A DNA stretch of 64,000 nucleotides from Micromonospora sediminicola (GCF_900089585.1 NZ_FLRH01000004.1:923001-987000); one strand, 5' to 3'; positions 28,587-37,730 are shown, counted from the first letter of the stretch. Notes: generated from the sequence alone by a model not told the origin. Program-made: numbers and translations.

Positions 28587-30782
28587 GTGGGTCTGATCGA
28601 GTTGCGGGTGCACGGCGTGGGTGGTTACAGCTCCGACCGGATCCTGGGCGAGCGGCCCGCCCATCTCGTCGCCGGTGACGTGGAGGCGGGCTTCTACCGT
28701 CCTGGCGCCGGCCCGGAGGACCAGCAGCCGGCCGGGAACGTGCGTCTGGAGGCCTACCGGTGGAACGGCCTGACCGGCGGAACGGCGGGTCGGACGTTCT
28801 CCCTGGTGTTGCTGCTGCCCTTCATGCTCGGCAACATCGCGCTCTGGGCCCTGCCGTTGACCGGTCGTGCCGGAGCGCCGGCCCGTGCGGTGGTCCGGCT
28901 CCTGTGCGTCTCGCTGACCATGATGTACGTGCTGGCGGTCGTCGGCGTGGCTCTCGATCTGCTCGCCTGGCAGTGCCTGAGTTATCCGCGCTGCTACCAG
29001 GACCGCCGTTTCGTCTCCTGGCTGGCCGGGCTGCCCGCCGGCTGGGAACTCGCCATCCTCGCCCTGCTCCCGCTGGCGGCGATCACCGCGCTGTGGCGCC
29101 TGGGTAGCCGGACCTGGCAACTGCCCGAGACCGGGGCGCCCGACGGCGGGGACACCGAGATCGAGGGCCTGGACGACCCCGCGTTCTGGGACAACCGCAG
29201 TCTGGTCCGACATCTCCGCGCCGTTCACCTGGTGGCGGCCCTGGGCACGCTCGACACTGCCGTCCTCAGCGCGCTGGTGCCGCACGACCGACGGTTCGCC
29301 GGTTACCTCCTGTTCGCCGCCGTGCTGCTCGTCACCGCGGCGGCGATGGCCATCTGCTGCCTGCCGGGCATCGAGCGTCGCACCAGCACCGCCCGCACCA
29401 CCGCCGTGACCCGGGCGCTGGCTCGCACCTCGGGCATCCTGACCGCAGCCGTTCTCGCCTACTCGCTCGTCCCGCGGGACTCCTGGAACGCCGCGGACAA
29501 CCTGCCCGGCTACGACGTGCTCGTGGCGACCGTGTACGTCAGTCAGATGGCGCTGCTGACCGCGCTGGCCGCCCTGGTCGTCTCGGCCCGGCGGCACCAT
29601 GTCAACGGGTCCGCCGTGCTGCGCGGGCTCGCGGCGCCGGTGCTCATCCTCGTCGCGATCGGGTTCGCCGTCTCCTACTCCTCCGGCCTGGTCTATCTCT
29701 CCGCCGACTACCTCGACCGCGGATCCAGCCCCACTCCGGCGCGTCCCACTCCACCAGGGGCTCCGCCGCTCACTCCACCCGTGGCCTTCCGCTGGGCTGC
29801 CCTGGGGTTCTTCCTGGCGGTGGTCCTCGCGGCGGTCGTCGTCCTGACCCGCAGACTCTGGCGACGGTCGGCGCGCCGGGCCGCGGTCATGCGGACCCTG
29901 CGGGCCGAGTACGCCGACCTGGACCGGGTGCCTCCCGCACGCGTGCACGCCGTACGCGACGCGGTCGTCTCGGCACAGTTGGCGGACAAGCTCGGGCCGC
30001 TGGCGCCGGCCGCGTACGCCGCGCTGGCGACCATCGCGCTCGGTGCCGCGGGATCGGCGATCGTGCACGACGGCCCCGGTGACCTGGCCCGTCTGCTCGG
30101 CGGTGAACCACTGGCGCGGCCGGTCGTCTTCGTCACCGACGTCGGCGCCTACCTGATCGGCACCTTCGCCCTCCTGCTGGGCGTTCTCGGCCTGTTCGCC
30201 TACCGGTCCAGGGGCATCCGCCTGATCGGCATCCTGTGGGAACTGGCGACCTTCTGGCCGCGGGGCGCCCACCCGCTCGCCGCGCCCTGCTACTCCGAAC
30301 GGGCCGTGCCCGACCTGACCCGCCGGGTCCGCCACCTGATCGCCACCGGGGACACCGTCGTCCTCGCCGGGCAGAGTCACGGCAGCGTCCTCGCGGCCGT
30401 GACCGCCCTGCAACTTCCCCCGGCCACGCGCTCCCGGCTCGCGCTGCTCACCTTCGCGTCCCCGCTGCAGCGGCTCTACGCCCGCGTGTTCCCCGCCTAC
30501 ATCAACGACGTGATGCTGCGGCGGATCGGCGCCGACCTCGACTGGCGCTGGACCAACCTGTGGCGCCGCACCGACCCGGTCGGCGGTCCGGTCTTCCCCT
30601 CGGACCGGAGGGCGTCGGACGATCCCGCCGCCGGCGTCGATCGACTGGTACGCGACCCGGCGGCGCTGACCATCGCGCCCGGCGACACCGTGCCTCCACC
30701 GATCGAACGCCACCTGTTCCGGTTCGACGAGACGTACCGCGCGGCGGTGCGGGATCTCGCCACCCGCCTGCCCCGAAGGTGA
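28587..30782 (+). CDS. Integral-membrane alpha/beta-hydrolase-like protein
   Basis: 731 aa from GTG 28587. It starts LIELRVHGVGGYSSDRILGE, where HGVGG looks like an oxyanion-loop motif of lipases. Around ten membrane segments fill the middle (about residues 70-560). A nucleophile elbow GQSHGS lies at residues 595-600 (Ser597), followed by SRLALLTFASPLQRLYARVF, the type of sequence that follows in serine hydrolases. The acid and His of a triad could be among the later Asp and His residues (HLFRFDETY near the end). A membrane-embedded lipase or esterase is inferred; no characterised homologue was recognised. Confidence 0.7.
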   Translation: MGLIELRVHGVGGYSSDRILGERPAHLVAGDVEAGFYRPGAGPEDQQPAGNVRLEAYRWNGLTGGTAGRTFSLVLLLPFMLGNIALWALPLTGRAGAPARAVVRLLCVSLTMMYVLAVVGVALDLLAWQCLSYPRCYQDRRFVSWLAGLPAGWELAILALLPLAAITALWRLGSRTWQLPETGAPDGGDTEIEGLDDPAFWDNRSLVRHLRAVHLVAALGTLDTAVLSALVPHDRRFAGYLLFAAVLLVTAAAMAICCLPGIERRTSTARTTAVTRALARTSGILTAAVLAYSLVPRDSWNAADNLPGYDVLVATVYVSQMALLTALAALVVSARRHHVNGSAVLRGLAAPVLILVAIGFAVSYSSGLVYLSADYLDRGSSPTPARPTPPGAPPLTPPVAFRWAALGFFLAVVLAAVVVLTRRLWRRSARRAAVMRTLRAEYADLDRVPPARVHAVRDAVVSAQLADKLGPLAPAAYAALATIALGAAGSAIVHDGPGDLARLLGGEPLARPVVFVTDVGAYLIGTFALLLGVLGLFAYRSRGIRLIGILWELATFWPRGAHPLAAPCYSERAVPDLTRRVRHLIATGDTVVLAGQSHGSVLAAVTALQLPPATRSRLALLTFASPLQRLYARVFPAYINDVMLRRIGADLDWRWTNLWRRTDPVGGPVFPSDRRASDDPAAGVDRLVRDPAALTIAPGDTVPPPIERHLFRFDETYRAAVRDLATRLPRR

Positions 30783-30801
30783 CCGACGGGGAGGCCGACG
30801 C

Positions 30802-33800
30802 TCAGTCCGTCCCGGTCAGCCGGCGGCGCAGCGTCAGCTCGGTGCCGTCCTCGGTGCGGGTCACGCTCATCTCCCCGAGCGCCTGGATCAGCGCCAGCCC
30901 GCGCCCGCGGAAGCTCGACCCGCTGGACTCGCGCCACCGCCCGCTGTCCCGGATCGTCGCCGTGACCGTGCGGTCCGCGATGGTCACCTCCACCTCGATC
31001 GACGGGTCGACCGGGTCGATCGGGTGCTCGATCGCGTTCGCCGCGGCCTCGGAGATCGCCACGGTGAGGTCGAACAGGTCCGTCTCGCCGACCTGGTGGG
31101 CGACGAGGAAGTCCTCCAGCCGCTTGCGCAGCACGCTGAGTCGGGTCGGGTCGGCGGGCAGGCGCAGCGCGAAGCGGTTCAACTCGGCCGCCTCCAGCGC
31201 GAGCACCGCCACGTCGTCGTGCCGGGTCCGCCCCGCGACCCGTTCCACCACCGCGTCCACCAGGTCGGCTACGTGCTCGCCGCGCGCGGTCGCGTCGCGC
31301 CGCAGCTGCCCGAGCCCGGCGTCGATGCCGGCCGTCCGGTCCTCGATCAGACCGTCGGTGTAGAGCAGCAACCGGCCGCCGGGGGCGAGTTCGCCCTCGA
31401 CGGTCCGGTAGGTGGTGCCGGGGATCGCCCCGACCGGCGGTCCGAGGGCCCGATCGTGCAGGAACGCCACGTCGTCTCCTCGGATCAGCAGGGGCGAGGG
31501 GTGACCCGCGCTGGCGTACCGCAGCCGGCCGTCGCGCGGGGAGAAGCTGAGGCAGACCACCGTGGCGAAGGAGCCGCTGCCGGTGGAGTGGACCAGCTGG
31601 TTGAGCCGGGTCAGCGCCTCGCCCGGGTCGTAGCCCTCCAGGACGTACGCCCGCAGCGCGTTGCGGAGCTGGCCCATCGCGGCGGCGGCCCGCACGCCCT
31701 TGCCGACCACGTCGCCGATGACGAGCACCATCTCGTCGTCGGGCGCGCCCATCACGTCGTACCAGTCGCCGCCGACCTCGACGTCCGCGCTGCCGGGCAG
31801 GTAACGGCTGGCCACCACCGCGCCGGGCAGCTGCGGCAGCGTACGCGGCAGCAGGCTGTGCTGGAGCGTGGTGGCGATCCGGTGCTCGGCCTCGTAGAGC
31901 TGGGCGTTCTCCAGCCGTACGCCGACCAGCCGGGCCAGCTCGGTCAGCGCCGCCTGCTCGGCGCCGCCGCCCTCGCCCCGCCACACCCGCAGCTCGCCGA
32001 GCTGCTCGCCGGTGGTCCCGGTCAGCGGCAGCACCACTGACGGCTCGGCGGGCAGGTCGCCGCCGGCGTCCTCCTCGTGGCGGGCGCCCGTCGCGGTGAC
32101 CAGCACCCGGTCCGCCTCGGCCAGGGTGAGCGCGTGCCGGGCGGCGACCCGGACCACCTCGGCGGTGGACCGGGCGGTGTTGATCGCCACCGCGGCGTCG
32201 GCGAGCGCCCGCAGCCGGCGGATGATCTGCCCGCGCAACTGTCCCAGCTCGACGTTGGCCCGGACCCGGGCGACCAGTTCCTGGCTGGAGAAGGGCTTGG
32301 TCAGGTAGTCGTCCGCGCCGGCCGAGAGGCCGGCGACCTCCTCGGCGGCGCCGGCCCGCGCGGAGAGCAGCACAATCGGCACGTGCCGGGTGACCGGGTT
32401 GGCGCGCAGCGCGGCGACCAGCCCGAAGCCGTCCAGCCGGGGCATCATCACGTCGCTGAGCACCAGGTCGAACGGGGTGTCGACGGCCAGTCGCAGCGCC
32501 TCCACGCCGTCCGGCACGGCCACCACCCCGTAGGCCGGGGAGAGCAGCCGGCCGACGTGCTCGCGCAGGTCGGGGTTGTCGTCGGCGACCAGGATCCGGC
32601 CGGCGGCGCCCGGCGTCCCGGACGGCTCGGGCAGCCCGGCCGGTCGGGCCACCTCGTCGGTCCAGAGCGCCGTCTCGGCGACGTGGAGCCGGGCCTGCTC
32701 CGGCTCGCTCAGCGGCACCGGGGACAGCGCGGACACCCGGTCGGCGGGCAGGTGCGCGTAGCCGAACGGCACGGTCACCGTGAAGGTGGTGCCCCGGTCG
32801 ACGACGCTGCTCGCGGTCACCGTGCCGCCGTGCATCTCGACCAGCTCACGGACCAGGGCGAGCCCGATGCCGGTGCCCTCGTGGGTACGGGAGCGGGCAC
32901 CCGCCACCCGGTGGAACCGCTCGAAGACCTGCGGCAGCTCCTGCGGCGCGATGCCGACGCCGGTGTCGGTCACCTCCAGCACGGCGGCCCCGTCGCCGGA
33001 ACGGACCCGGACCCGGATCTCGCCGTCGAAGGTGAACTTGACCGCGTTCGAGATCAGGTTGAGGACGATCTTCTCCCACATGTCCCGGTCCACGTAGACC
33101 GGCGCGCGCAGCGGCGGGCAGTCGACCACCAGGCGCAGTCCGGCCCGTTCGGTGGCCGAGCGGAACGTGCTGGCCAGCCTTGACGTGTAGTCGGCCAGGT
33201 CGGTGGGCTGGTAGCGGGCGGCCAGCCGGCCGGACTCCAGCCGGGAGAAGTCGAGCACGGTGTTGACCAGCTTGAGCAGGCGCAGCCCGTTGCGGTGCAT
33301 CATGGTCAGGCGATCGAGGTAGCGGTCGGGCAGCTCCCGGTCGGCGAGCATGTCCTCCAGCGGACCGAGGACCAGGGTGAGCGGGGTGCGGAACTCGTGG
33401 CTCACGTTGGCGAAGAAGTTGGTCTTGGCGCGGTCGAGCGCGGCCAGCTCGGCGGCCCGGGCCCGCTCCTGCTCGTACGCCCGCTGCTTGCCGACCGCCC
33501 GGGAGACCTGCGCGGCGACCAGGTCGACGAAGTCGCGGTAGTCGTCGGTGAACGGGAGCCGGCGGGACACCCCGAGCAGCAGCACTCCGGCCGGCTCGTT
33601 GGTGGCGGTCAGCGGCAGCAGCAGCGCCTGGTCGGCGGCGTCGGCCGGGACGGCGGCGGGCAGGTCGGCGGTGGCGATCCAGCGCGGCGCGGTCAGCTCC
33701 TCGCCGGCGCTCATTCCCGGGGGCGGCCCGGCGACCGTGGCCGGGTCCATGCCGGTGCAGCCGGCGAGCACGGCGGCGCCGCCGGGCTCAGTGAGCCAGA

Positions 33801-34470
33801 GCGCGCTGAACGGCACGTCGTCCCGGTGGGCGTCGAGCACCCGGGCGACGGCCCGGCCCAGTTCGAGCGTGCTCGGCACGTCGCCCAGCTCGTTGCCCAG
33901 CTCGGCCAGGGCCCGCAGCCGGCGCTCGCCGAGCACCCGGCCGGTGGTCTCGTTGACGAAGCAGAAGATCCCCTCGACGGTGCCGTCGGCGTCCCGGATC
34001 GGGTCGTACGAGACGTCGAAGTAGACGTCCTCCAGGAAGCCGTGCCGGTTGATCACGAAGGGATGGTTCTCGCCCCGGTAGGGCACGCCGGTGCCGCGCA
34101 CCCCGTCGAGCAGCGGGCCGAGGACGTCCCAGGTCTCGGCCCAGTGCAGCCGGGCGGACTGCCCGATCACCGCCGGGTGCTTGTCGCCGATGGTGGGCCG
34201 GTAGGCGTCGTTGTAGAAGGCCCGGTGCTCCGCACCCCAGAAGACCACCATCTGGGCGCGGGACGCCAGCATGGTGCTCACCGCGTGGCAGAGCGCGGCC
34301 GGCCAGCGGTCCGGGGTGCCGAGCGGGGTGGTGGCCCAGTCGAAGCCGCGCAGCCGCTCGCCCATCTCGCCGCCGGCGGCGAACGCCGCGGTCAGCAACG
34401 GTGGGAAAGACGCCTCGCCGGCCGCCGGGGACGATCGACCGACGTCCCCGCCCCCCTGGGCCGAGCCCAT
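30802..34470 (-). CDS. Fused hybrid sensor kinase, receiver, PP2C phosphatase and RsbW-like kinase
   Basis: 1222 aa from ATG 34470 (GGGAGG just before; alternatives at 34491 and GTG 34497). Domains in order: PAS with VIGQSARLHWAETWDVLGPL; GAF; HisKA with NVSHEFRTPLT (phospho-His about residue 357); HATPase with LNLISNAVKFT and TDTGVGI; receiver with ILVADDNPDLREHV, phospho-Asp in LVLSDVMMP (about 671) and KPF; a second GAF; PP2C/SpoIIE with GGDWYDV and IGDVVGKGV; and a C-terminal RsbW-like HATPase (SEAAANAIEH). All catalytic residues seen are intact. It can sense, phosphorelay, dephosphorylate and perhaps phosphorylate an anti-anti-sigma factor. Confidence 0.9.
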   Translation of the reverse strand: MGSAQGGGDVGRSSPAAGEASFPPLLTAAFAAGGEMGERLRGFDWATTPLGTPDRWPAALCHAVSTMLASRAQMVVFWGAEHRAFYNDAYRPTIGDKHPAVIGQSARLHWAETWDVLGPLLDGVRGTGVPYRGENHPFVINRHGFLEDVYFDVSYDPIRDADGTVEGIFCFVNETTGRVLGERRLRALAELGNELGDVPSTLELGRAVARVLDAHRDDVPFSALWLTEPGGAAVLAGCTGMDPATVAGPPPGMSAGEELTAPRWIATADLPAAVPADAADQALLLPLTATNEPAGVLLLGVSRRLPFTDDYRDFVDLVAAQVSRAVGKQRAYEQERARAAELAALDRAKTNFFANVSHEFRTPLTLVLGPLEDMLADRELPDRYLDRLTMMHRNGLRLLKLVNTVLDFSRLESGRLAARYQPTDLADYTSRLASTFRSATERAGLRLVVDCPPLRAPVYVDRDMWEKIVLNLISNAVKFTFDGEIRVRVRSGDGAAVLEVTDTGVGIAPQELPQVFERFHRVAGARSRTHEGTGIGLALVRELVEMHGGTVTASSVVDRGTTFTVTVPFGYAHLPADRVSALSPVPLSEPEQARLHVAETALWTDEVARPAGLPEPSGTPGAAGRILVADDNPDLREHVGRLLSPAYGVVAVPDGVEALRLAVDTPFDLVLSDVMMPRLDGFGLVAALRANPVTRHVPIVLLSARAGAAEEVAGLSAGADDYLTKPFSSQELVARVRANVELGQLRGQIIRRLRALADAAVAINTARSTAEVVRVAARHALTLAEADRVLVTATGARHEEDAGGDLPAEPSVVLPLTGTTGEQLGELRVWRGEGGGAEQAALTELARLVGVRLENAQLYEAEHRIATTLQHSLLPRTLPQLPGAVVASRYLPGSADVEVGGDWYDVMGAPDDEMVLVIGDVVGKGVRAAAAMGQLRNALRAYVLEGYDPGEALTRLNQLVHSTGSGSFATVVCLSFSPRDGRLRYASAGHPSPLLIRGDDVAFLHDRALGPPVGAIPGTTYRTVEGELAPGGRLLLYTDGLIEDRTAGIDAGLGQLRRDATARGEHVADLVDAVVERVAGRTRHDDVAVLALEAAELNRFALRLPADPTRLSVLRKRLEDFLVAHQVGETDLFDLTVAISEAAANAIEHPIDPVDPSIEVEVTIADRTVTATIRDSGRWRESSGSSFRGRGLALIQALGEMSVTRTEDGTELTLRRRLTGTD

Positions 34471-34593
34471 GCAGCCTCCCGCTCCGGCCATGTCCACGAC
34501 GGCCGGCGTGGTTACGCCGACCGTCCCCGCCTACTACCCCGGCGGAGGAGCAACGTAACGCACCGGCACCGGCGGACGCTGGTTACCTCCGCC

Positions 34594-35352
34594 TCATCCT
34601 GACGTAACCGGCGGGCGGGGGCGAGTCGGGCGGGGCCCCGGGCCGGCCGGCTGTGATCTGCGCGACACCGCGGCCTGGACCAGCGCCGTGACCGGCCGAG
34701 GATCGGCCTCGTTCTCCGGATGCCACTGCACGCCGAGCACGAAGCGCCGCGCCGGATCCTCCAGCGCCTCCACCACCCCGTCGTCGGCCCAGCCGGTGAC
34801 CGCCAGGCCGCCGGGGTCGGCCACCGCCTGGTGATGGTACGAGTTGACCCGGTCCACACCGGCCATCACCGTCCCGGCCCGGCTGCCCGGGGCGAAGCGC
34901 ACCGGGTGCGACCCGTAGACCCCGGGGGCCGGCCGGTGCCCGTCGTGCCCGACCACGTCCGGCAGGTGCTGGTGCAGGCTGCCGCCGTACGCGACGGCCA
35001 GCAGCTGCATCCCCCGGCACACGCCCAGCACCGGCAGGTCGGCGGCGAGCGCGGCGGTCAGCAGCGCCACCTCGCCGGCGTCGCGGTCCGGCCGGCTCTC
35101 GGTGCGCGGGTCGGGCGGCTGCCCGTAGCGCTCCGGGCCGACGTCCGCGCCGCCGGCCAGCAGCAGCCCGTCCAGCAGCCCGAGCACGTCGGCGTCGACG
35201 TCGTCCGGGGGCAGCACCACCGCCCGGCCGCCCGCCGCGGTCACCGCCCGTACGTACGCGTGCGGCACCAGCGTCGCCGGCACGTCCCGCCACACCGCCC
35301 AGCCGGCCGGCTCGACGTACGCGGTGACGCCGATGACCGGCCGTCGCCTCAC
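34594..35352 (-). CDS. Class-I glutamine-amidotransferase-like gamma-glutamyl hydrolase (PuuD type)
   Basis: 252 aa. Peptidase C26 fold: GLLLAGGADVGPERYGQP, nucleophile Cys in GVCRGMQLLAVAYGG, and catalytic His/Glu in GVQWHPENEAD. PuuD-like enzymes split gamma-glutamyl-GABA or related gamma-glutamyl amides. Start GTG 35350-35352, which is the last GTG of the 59-bp repeat chain. Upstream lie the SDR, ALDH and glutamine-synthetase-like genes on the same strand, so it likely does the last step of that pathway (see findings). A proline/arginine-rich tail (PGPRPTRPRPP) ends it. Confidence 0.85.
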   Translation of the reverse strand: MRRRPVIGVTAYVEPAGWAVWRDVPATLVPHAYVRAVTAAGGRAVVLPPDDVDADVLGLLDGLLLAGGADVGPERYGQPPDPRTESRPDRDAGEVALLTAALAADLPVLGVCRGMQLLAVAYGGSLHQHLPDVVGHDGHRPAPGVYGSHPVRFAPGSRAGTVMAGVDRVNSYHHQAVADPGGLAVTGWADDGVVEALEDPARRFVLGVQWHPENEADPRPVTALVQAAVSRRSQPAGPGPRPTRPRPPVTSG

Positions 35353-35588
35353 AGTGCTGGCCCGGTTCGCGACTGCGGGGCTCGCAACCCCGGCTCACTC
35401 CTCGCGCTCACAGCGCTGGCCCGGATCGCGACTGCGGGGCTCGCAACCCCGGCTCACTCCTCGCGCTCACAGCGCTGGCCCGGATCGCGACTGCGGGGCT
35501 CGCAACCCCGGCTCACTCCTCGCGCTCACAGCGCTGGCCCGGATCGCGACTGCGGGGCTCGCAACCCCGGCTCACTCCTCGCGCTCAC
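35349..35588 (-). repeat. 59-bp tandem repeat forming a chain of overlapping mini-ORFs
   Basis: Four copies of 59 bp, near identical. On the minus strand, GTG codons occur at 35588, 35529, 35470, 35411 and 35352, exactly 59 apart. Each opens 20 codons (VSARSEPGLRAPQSRSGPAL in the first three) ending in TGA that overlaps the next GTG. The first GTG overlaps the SDR stop, and the last is the hydrolase start. Each unit also has a small CGGGG/CCCCG hairpin. No spacers, so not CRISPR. Confidence 0.9.
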
Positions 35589-36361
35589 AGTGGCGTCACG
35601 TACGCGCCGGTGATGCCGCCGTCGACCACGAACTGCGCGGCGGTCATGAACGAGGCGTCGTCGCTGGCCAGGAACGCCACCGCGGCGGCGATCTCGGTCG
35701 GGTCCCCGAACCGGCCCATCGGCACGTGCACGAGACGCCGGGCGGCCCGCTCCGGGTCCTTGGCGAACAGGTCCAGCAGCAGCGGGGTGGCCACCGGCCC
35801 GGGGCAGAGCGCGTTGACCCGGATGCCCTCGCGGGCGAACTGCACGCCCAACTCCCTGGTCATCGCCAGCACCCCGCCCTTGCTCGCCGTGTACGCGATC
35901 TGCGACGTGGCGGCGCCCATCAGCGCCACGAACGAGGCGGTGTTGATGATCGAGCCCTTGCCCTGCCGGCGCATGTGCGGGATGACGTGCTTGCAGCACA
36001 GGTAGACGCTCGTGGTGTTGACCCGCAGCACCCGCTCCCAGGCGTCCAGCCCGGTCTCCAGGATGGAGTCGTCGTCGGGCGGGGAGATGCCGGCGTTGTT
36101 GAAGGCGACGTCCACCCGGCCGTGCCGGTCCACCACGCCGTCGAAGAGGTCACGGACCGCCGTCTCGTCGGCCACGTCCGCGGCGACGAACTCCCCGTTC
36201 ACCTCCCGCGCCGCCCGGGTGCCGGCGTCGGCGTCGATGTCCACGCAGACCACCCGGGCCCCCTCGGCGGCGAAGCGCCGCACGGTGGCCAGCCCGATGC
36301 CGCTGCCCGCGCCGGTCACCACGGCCACCCGGTCCTGAAGCCGTCCCTGCACTGTGATCAC
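35585..36361 (-). CDS. SDR-family NAD(P)-dependent oxidoreductase
   Basis: 258 aa from GTG 36361, which overlaps the ALDH stop (GTGA); a second in-frame GTG at 36352 is possible. Rossmann motif VVTGAGSGIG, structural NNAG, catalytic Ser in NTASFVAL, and YTASKGG as YxxxK, then PGPVATP. A classical SDR, so alcohol/ketone chemistry. Within the gamma-glutamylation cluster it could oxidise the alcohol of gamma-glutamyl-ethanolamide to an aldehyde for the ALDH. Substrate is inferred from context only. Its stop is the first link of the repeat chain. Confidence 0.87.
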   Translation of the reverse strand: MITVQGRLQDRVAVVTGAGSGIGLATVRRFAAEGARVVCVDIDADAGTRAAREVNGEFVAADVADETAVRDLFDGVVDRHGRVDVAFNNAGISPPDDDSILETGLDAWERVLRVNTTSVYLCCKHVIPHMRRQGKGSIINTASFVALMGAATSQIAYTASKGGVLAMTRELGVQFAREGIRVNALCPGPVATPLLLDLFAKDPERAARRLVHVPMGRFGDPTEIAAAVAFLASDDASFMTAAQFVVDGGITGAYVTPL

Positions 36362-37713
36362 TCCTCGGTGCCGATGAACACGTTCTTGACGTCGGTGAAG
36401 GCGTGCAGCGCGTCCGGGCCCAGCTCGCGGCCGAGGCCGGAGCGTTTCATCCCGCCGAACGGGGTCCAGTAACGCACCGAGGAGTGCGAGTTGACGCTCA
36501 GATTGCCCGACTCCACCGCCCGGGCCACCCGGACGGCACGGCCCACGTCCCGGGTCCAGATCGAGCCGGAGAGGCCGTACTCGGTGTCGTTGGCGAGCCG
36601 GATCGCGTCCGCCTCGTCGTCGAACGGGAGCACCGAGACGACCGGGCCGAAGATCTCCTCCCGCCAGTGCCGGTCCGCCGGGGAGCCGGCGAGCAGCACG
36701 GTCGGGGCGTGCCAGAAGCCGGGGCCGTCGGGGCACGAGCCGGTGAAGGCCACGTCCGCGTCGTCGACGTACCCGGCGACCCGGTCCCGGTGCCCGGCGG
36801 AGATCAGCGGGCCCATCTCGGCGGTCTCGCGGGCCGGGTCCTCCACCCGGAACGCCCGCACGGCCGGTTCGAGCAGTTCCAGGAAGCGGTCGTACACCGG
36901 GCGTTGGACCAGGATCCGGGAGCGGGCGCAGCAGTCCTGGCCGGCGTTGTCGAAGACCGCGGACGGGGCGGTGGCCGCCGCCTTCGCCAGGTCGGCGTCG
37001 GCGAAGACGATGTTCGCCGACTTGCCGCCCAGTTCCAGCGTCACCCGCTTCACCTGGGCGGCGCAGCCGGCCATGATCCGGGTGCCGACCTCGGTGGAGC
37101 CGGTGAAGCAGATCTTGCGGACGGCCGGGTGGGTGACGAACCGTTCGCCGACCACGCCGCCCGGCCCGGGCAGCACGGTGAACACGCCGTCGGGCAGCCC
37201 GGCGTCGCGGGCCAGCTCGGCCAGGCGCAGCGCGGTCAGCGGGGTCAGCTCGGCCGGCTTGAGCACCACCGTGTTGCCGGCCGCGAGCGCGGGGGCGAAT
37301 CCCCAGCCGGCGATCGGCATCGGGAAGTTCCACGGCACGATCACGCCGACCACGCCGAGCGGCTCGTGGAACGTGACGTCGAGCCCGCCGGGCACCGGGA
37401 TCTGCTGGCCGGTCAGCCGTTCCGGCGCGCCCGCGTAGTAGTCGAGCACGTCACGGACGTTGCCGGCCTCCCAACGCGCGTTGCCGATGGTGTGCCCGGC
37501 GTTGCGCACCTCCAGGAGGGCCAACTCCTCCAGATGCGCGTCGACCTGGGCGGCGAACCTCCGCAGCAGCCGCCCCCGGTCGCCCGGCGCCACCCGACGC
37601 CACGTCTCGAACGCGGCAGCCGCCCGCGCGATGGCGGCATCCACGTCCGCCACGGTCGCGGACGCGACCTCCCCGATCCGCCCCCCGTCAACCGGCGAAA
37701 TCACCTCACCCAC
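36358..37713 (-). CDS. Aldehyde dehydrogenase (PuuC/ALDH type)
   Basis: 451 aa from GTG 37713, which has a GAGGGGG ribosome site; the upstream extension into the dyad was rejected. NAD-binding PWNFPMPIAGWGFAPALAAG, Glu in TLELGGKSANIV and catalytic Cys in NAGQDCCARSRI are all present, with FGPVVSVLPF and the terminal YWTPFGGMKRSGLGRELG. Oxidises an aldehyde to an acid with NAD(P)+. In the cluster the substrate would be a gamma-glutamylated aldehyde. The downstream SDR overlaps by four bases. Confidence 0.9.
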   Translation of the reverse strand: MGEVISPVDGGRIGEVASATVADVDAAIARAAAAFETWRRVAPGDRGRLLRRFAAQVDAHLEELALLEVRNAGHTIGNARWEAGNVRDVLDYYAGAPERLTGQQIPVPGGLDVTFHEPLGVVGVIVPWNFPMPIAGWGFAPALAAGNTVVLKPAELTPLTALRLAELARDAGLPDGVFTVLPGPGGVVGERFVTHPAVRKICFTGSTEVGTRIMAGCAAQVKRVTLELGGKSANIVFADADLAKAAATAPSAVFDNAGQDCCARSRILVQRPVYDRFLELLEPAVRAFRVEDPARETAEMGPLISAGHRDRVAGYVDDADVAFTGSCPDGPGFWHAPTVLLAGSPADRHWREEIFGPVVSVLPFDDEADAIRLANDTEYGLSGSIWTRDVGRAVRVARAVESGNLSVNSHSSVRYWTPFGGMKRSGLGRELGPDALHAFTDVKNVFIGTEE

Positions 37714-37730
37714 GCCCGCCCCCCTCTTCG

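Noticed and set aside
28520-28590. tRNA-like sequence near the hydrolase start
   Set aside because: A clover-leaf could not be drawn and no T-loop (GGTTCRANYCC) was found; likewise none elsewhere in the window.
27213-30713. A 1166-codon minus-strand frame extending past the FUSC-type gene
   Set aside because: Upstream of about 28466 it is low-complexity Gly/Arg/Gln sequence, antisense to the membrane hydrolase gene. Only the FUSC part was kept.
34471-34497. Upstream starts (ATG 34491, GTG 34497) of the kinase fusion
   Set aside because: Both are possible, but only ATG 34470 has a GGGAGG next to it; the choice is uncertain and changes only nine residues.
35349-35588. CRISPR-like array
   Set aside because: The repeats are directly adjacent with no spacers, are GC-rich gene-linked units, and no cas genes are present.
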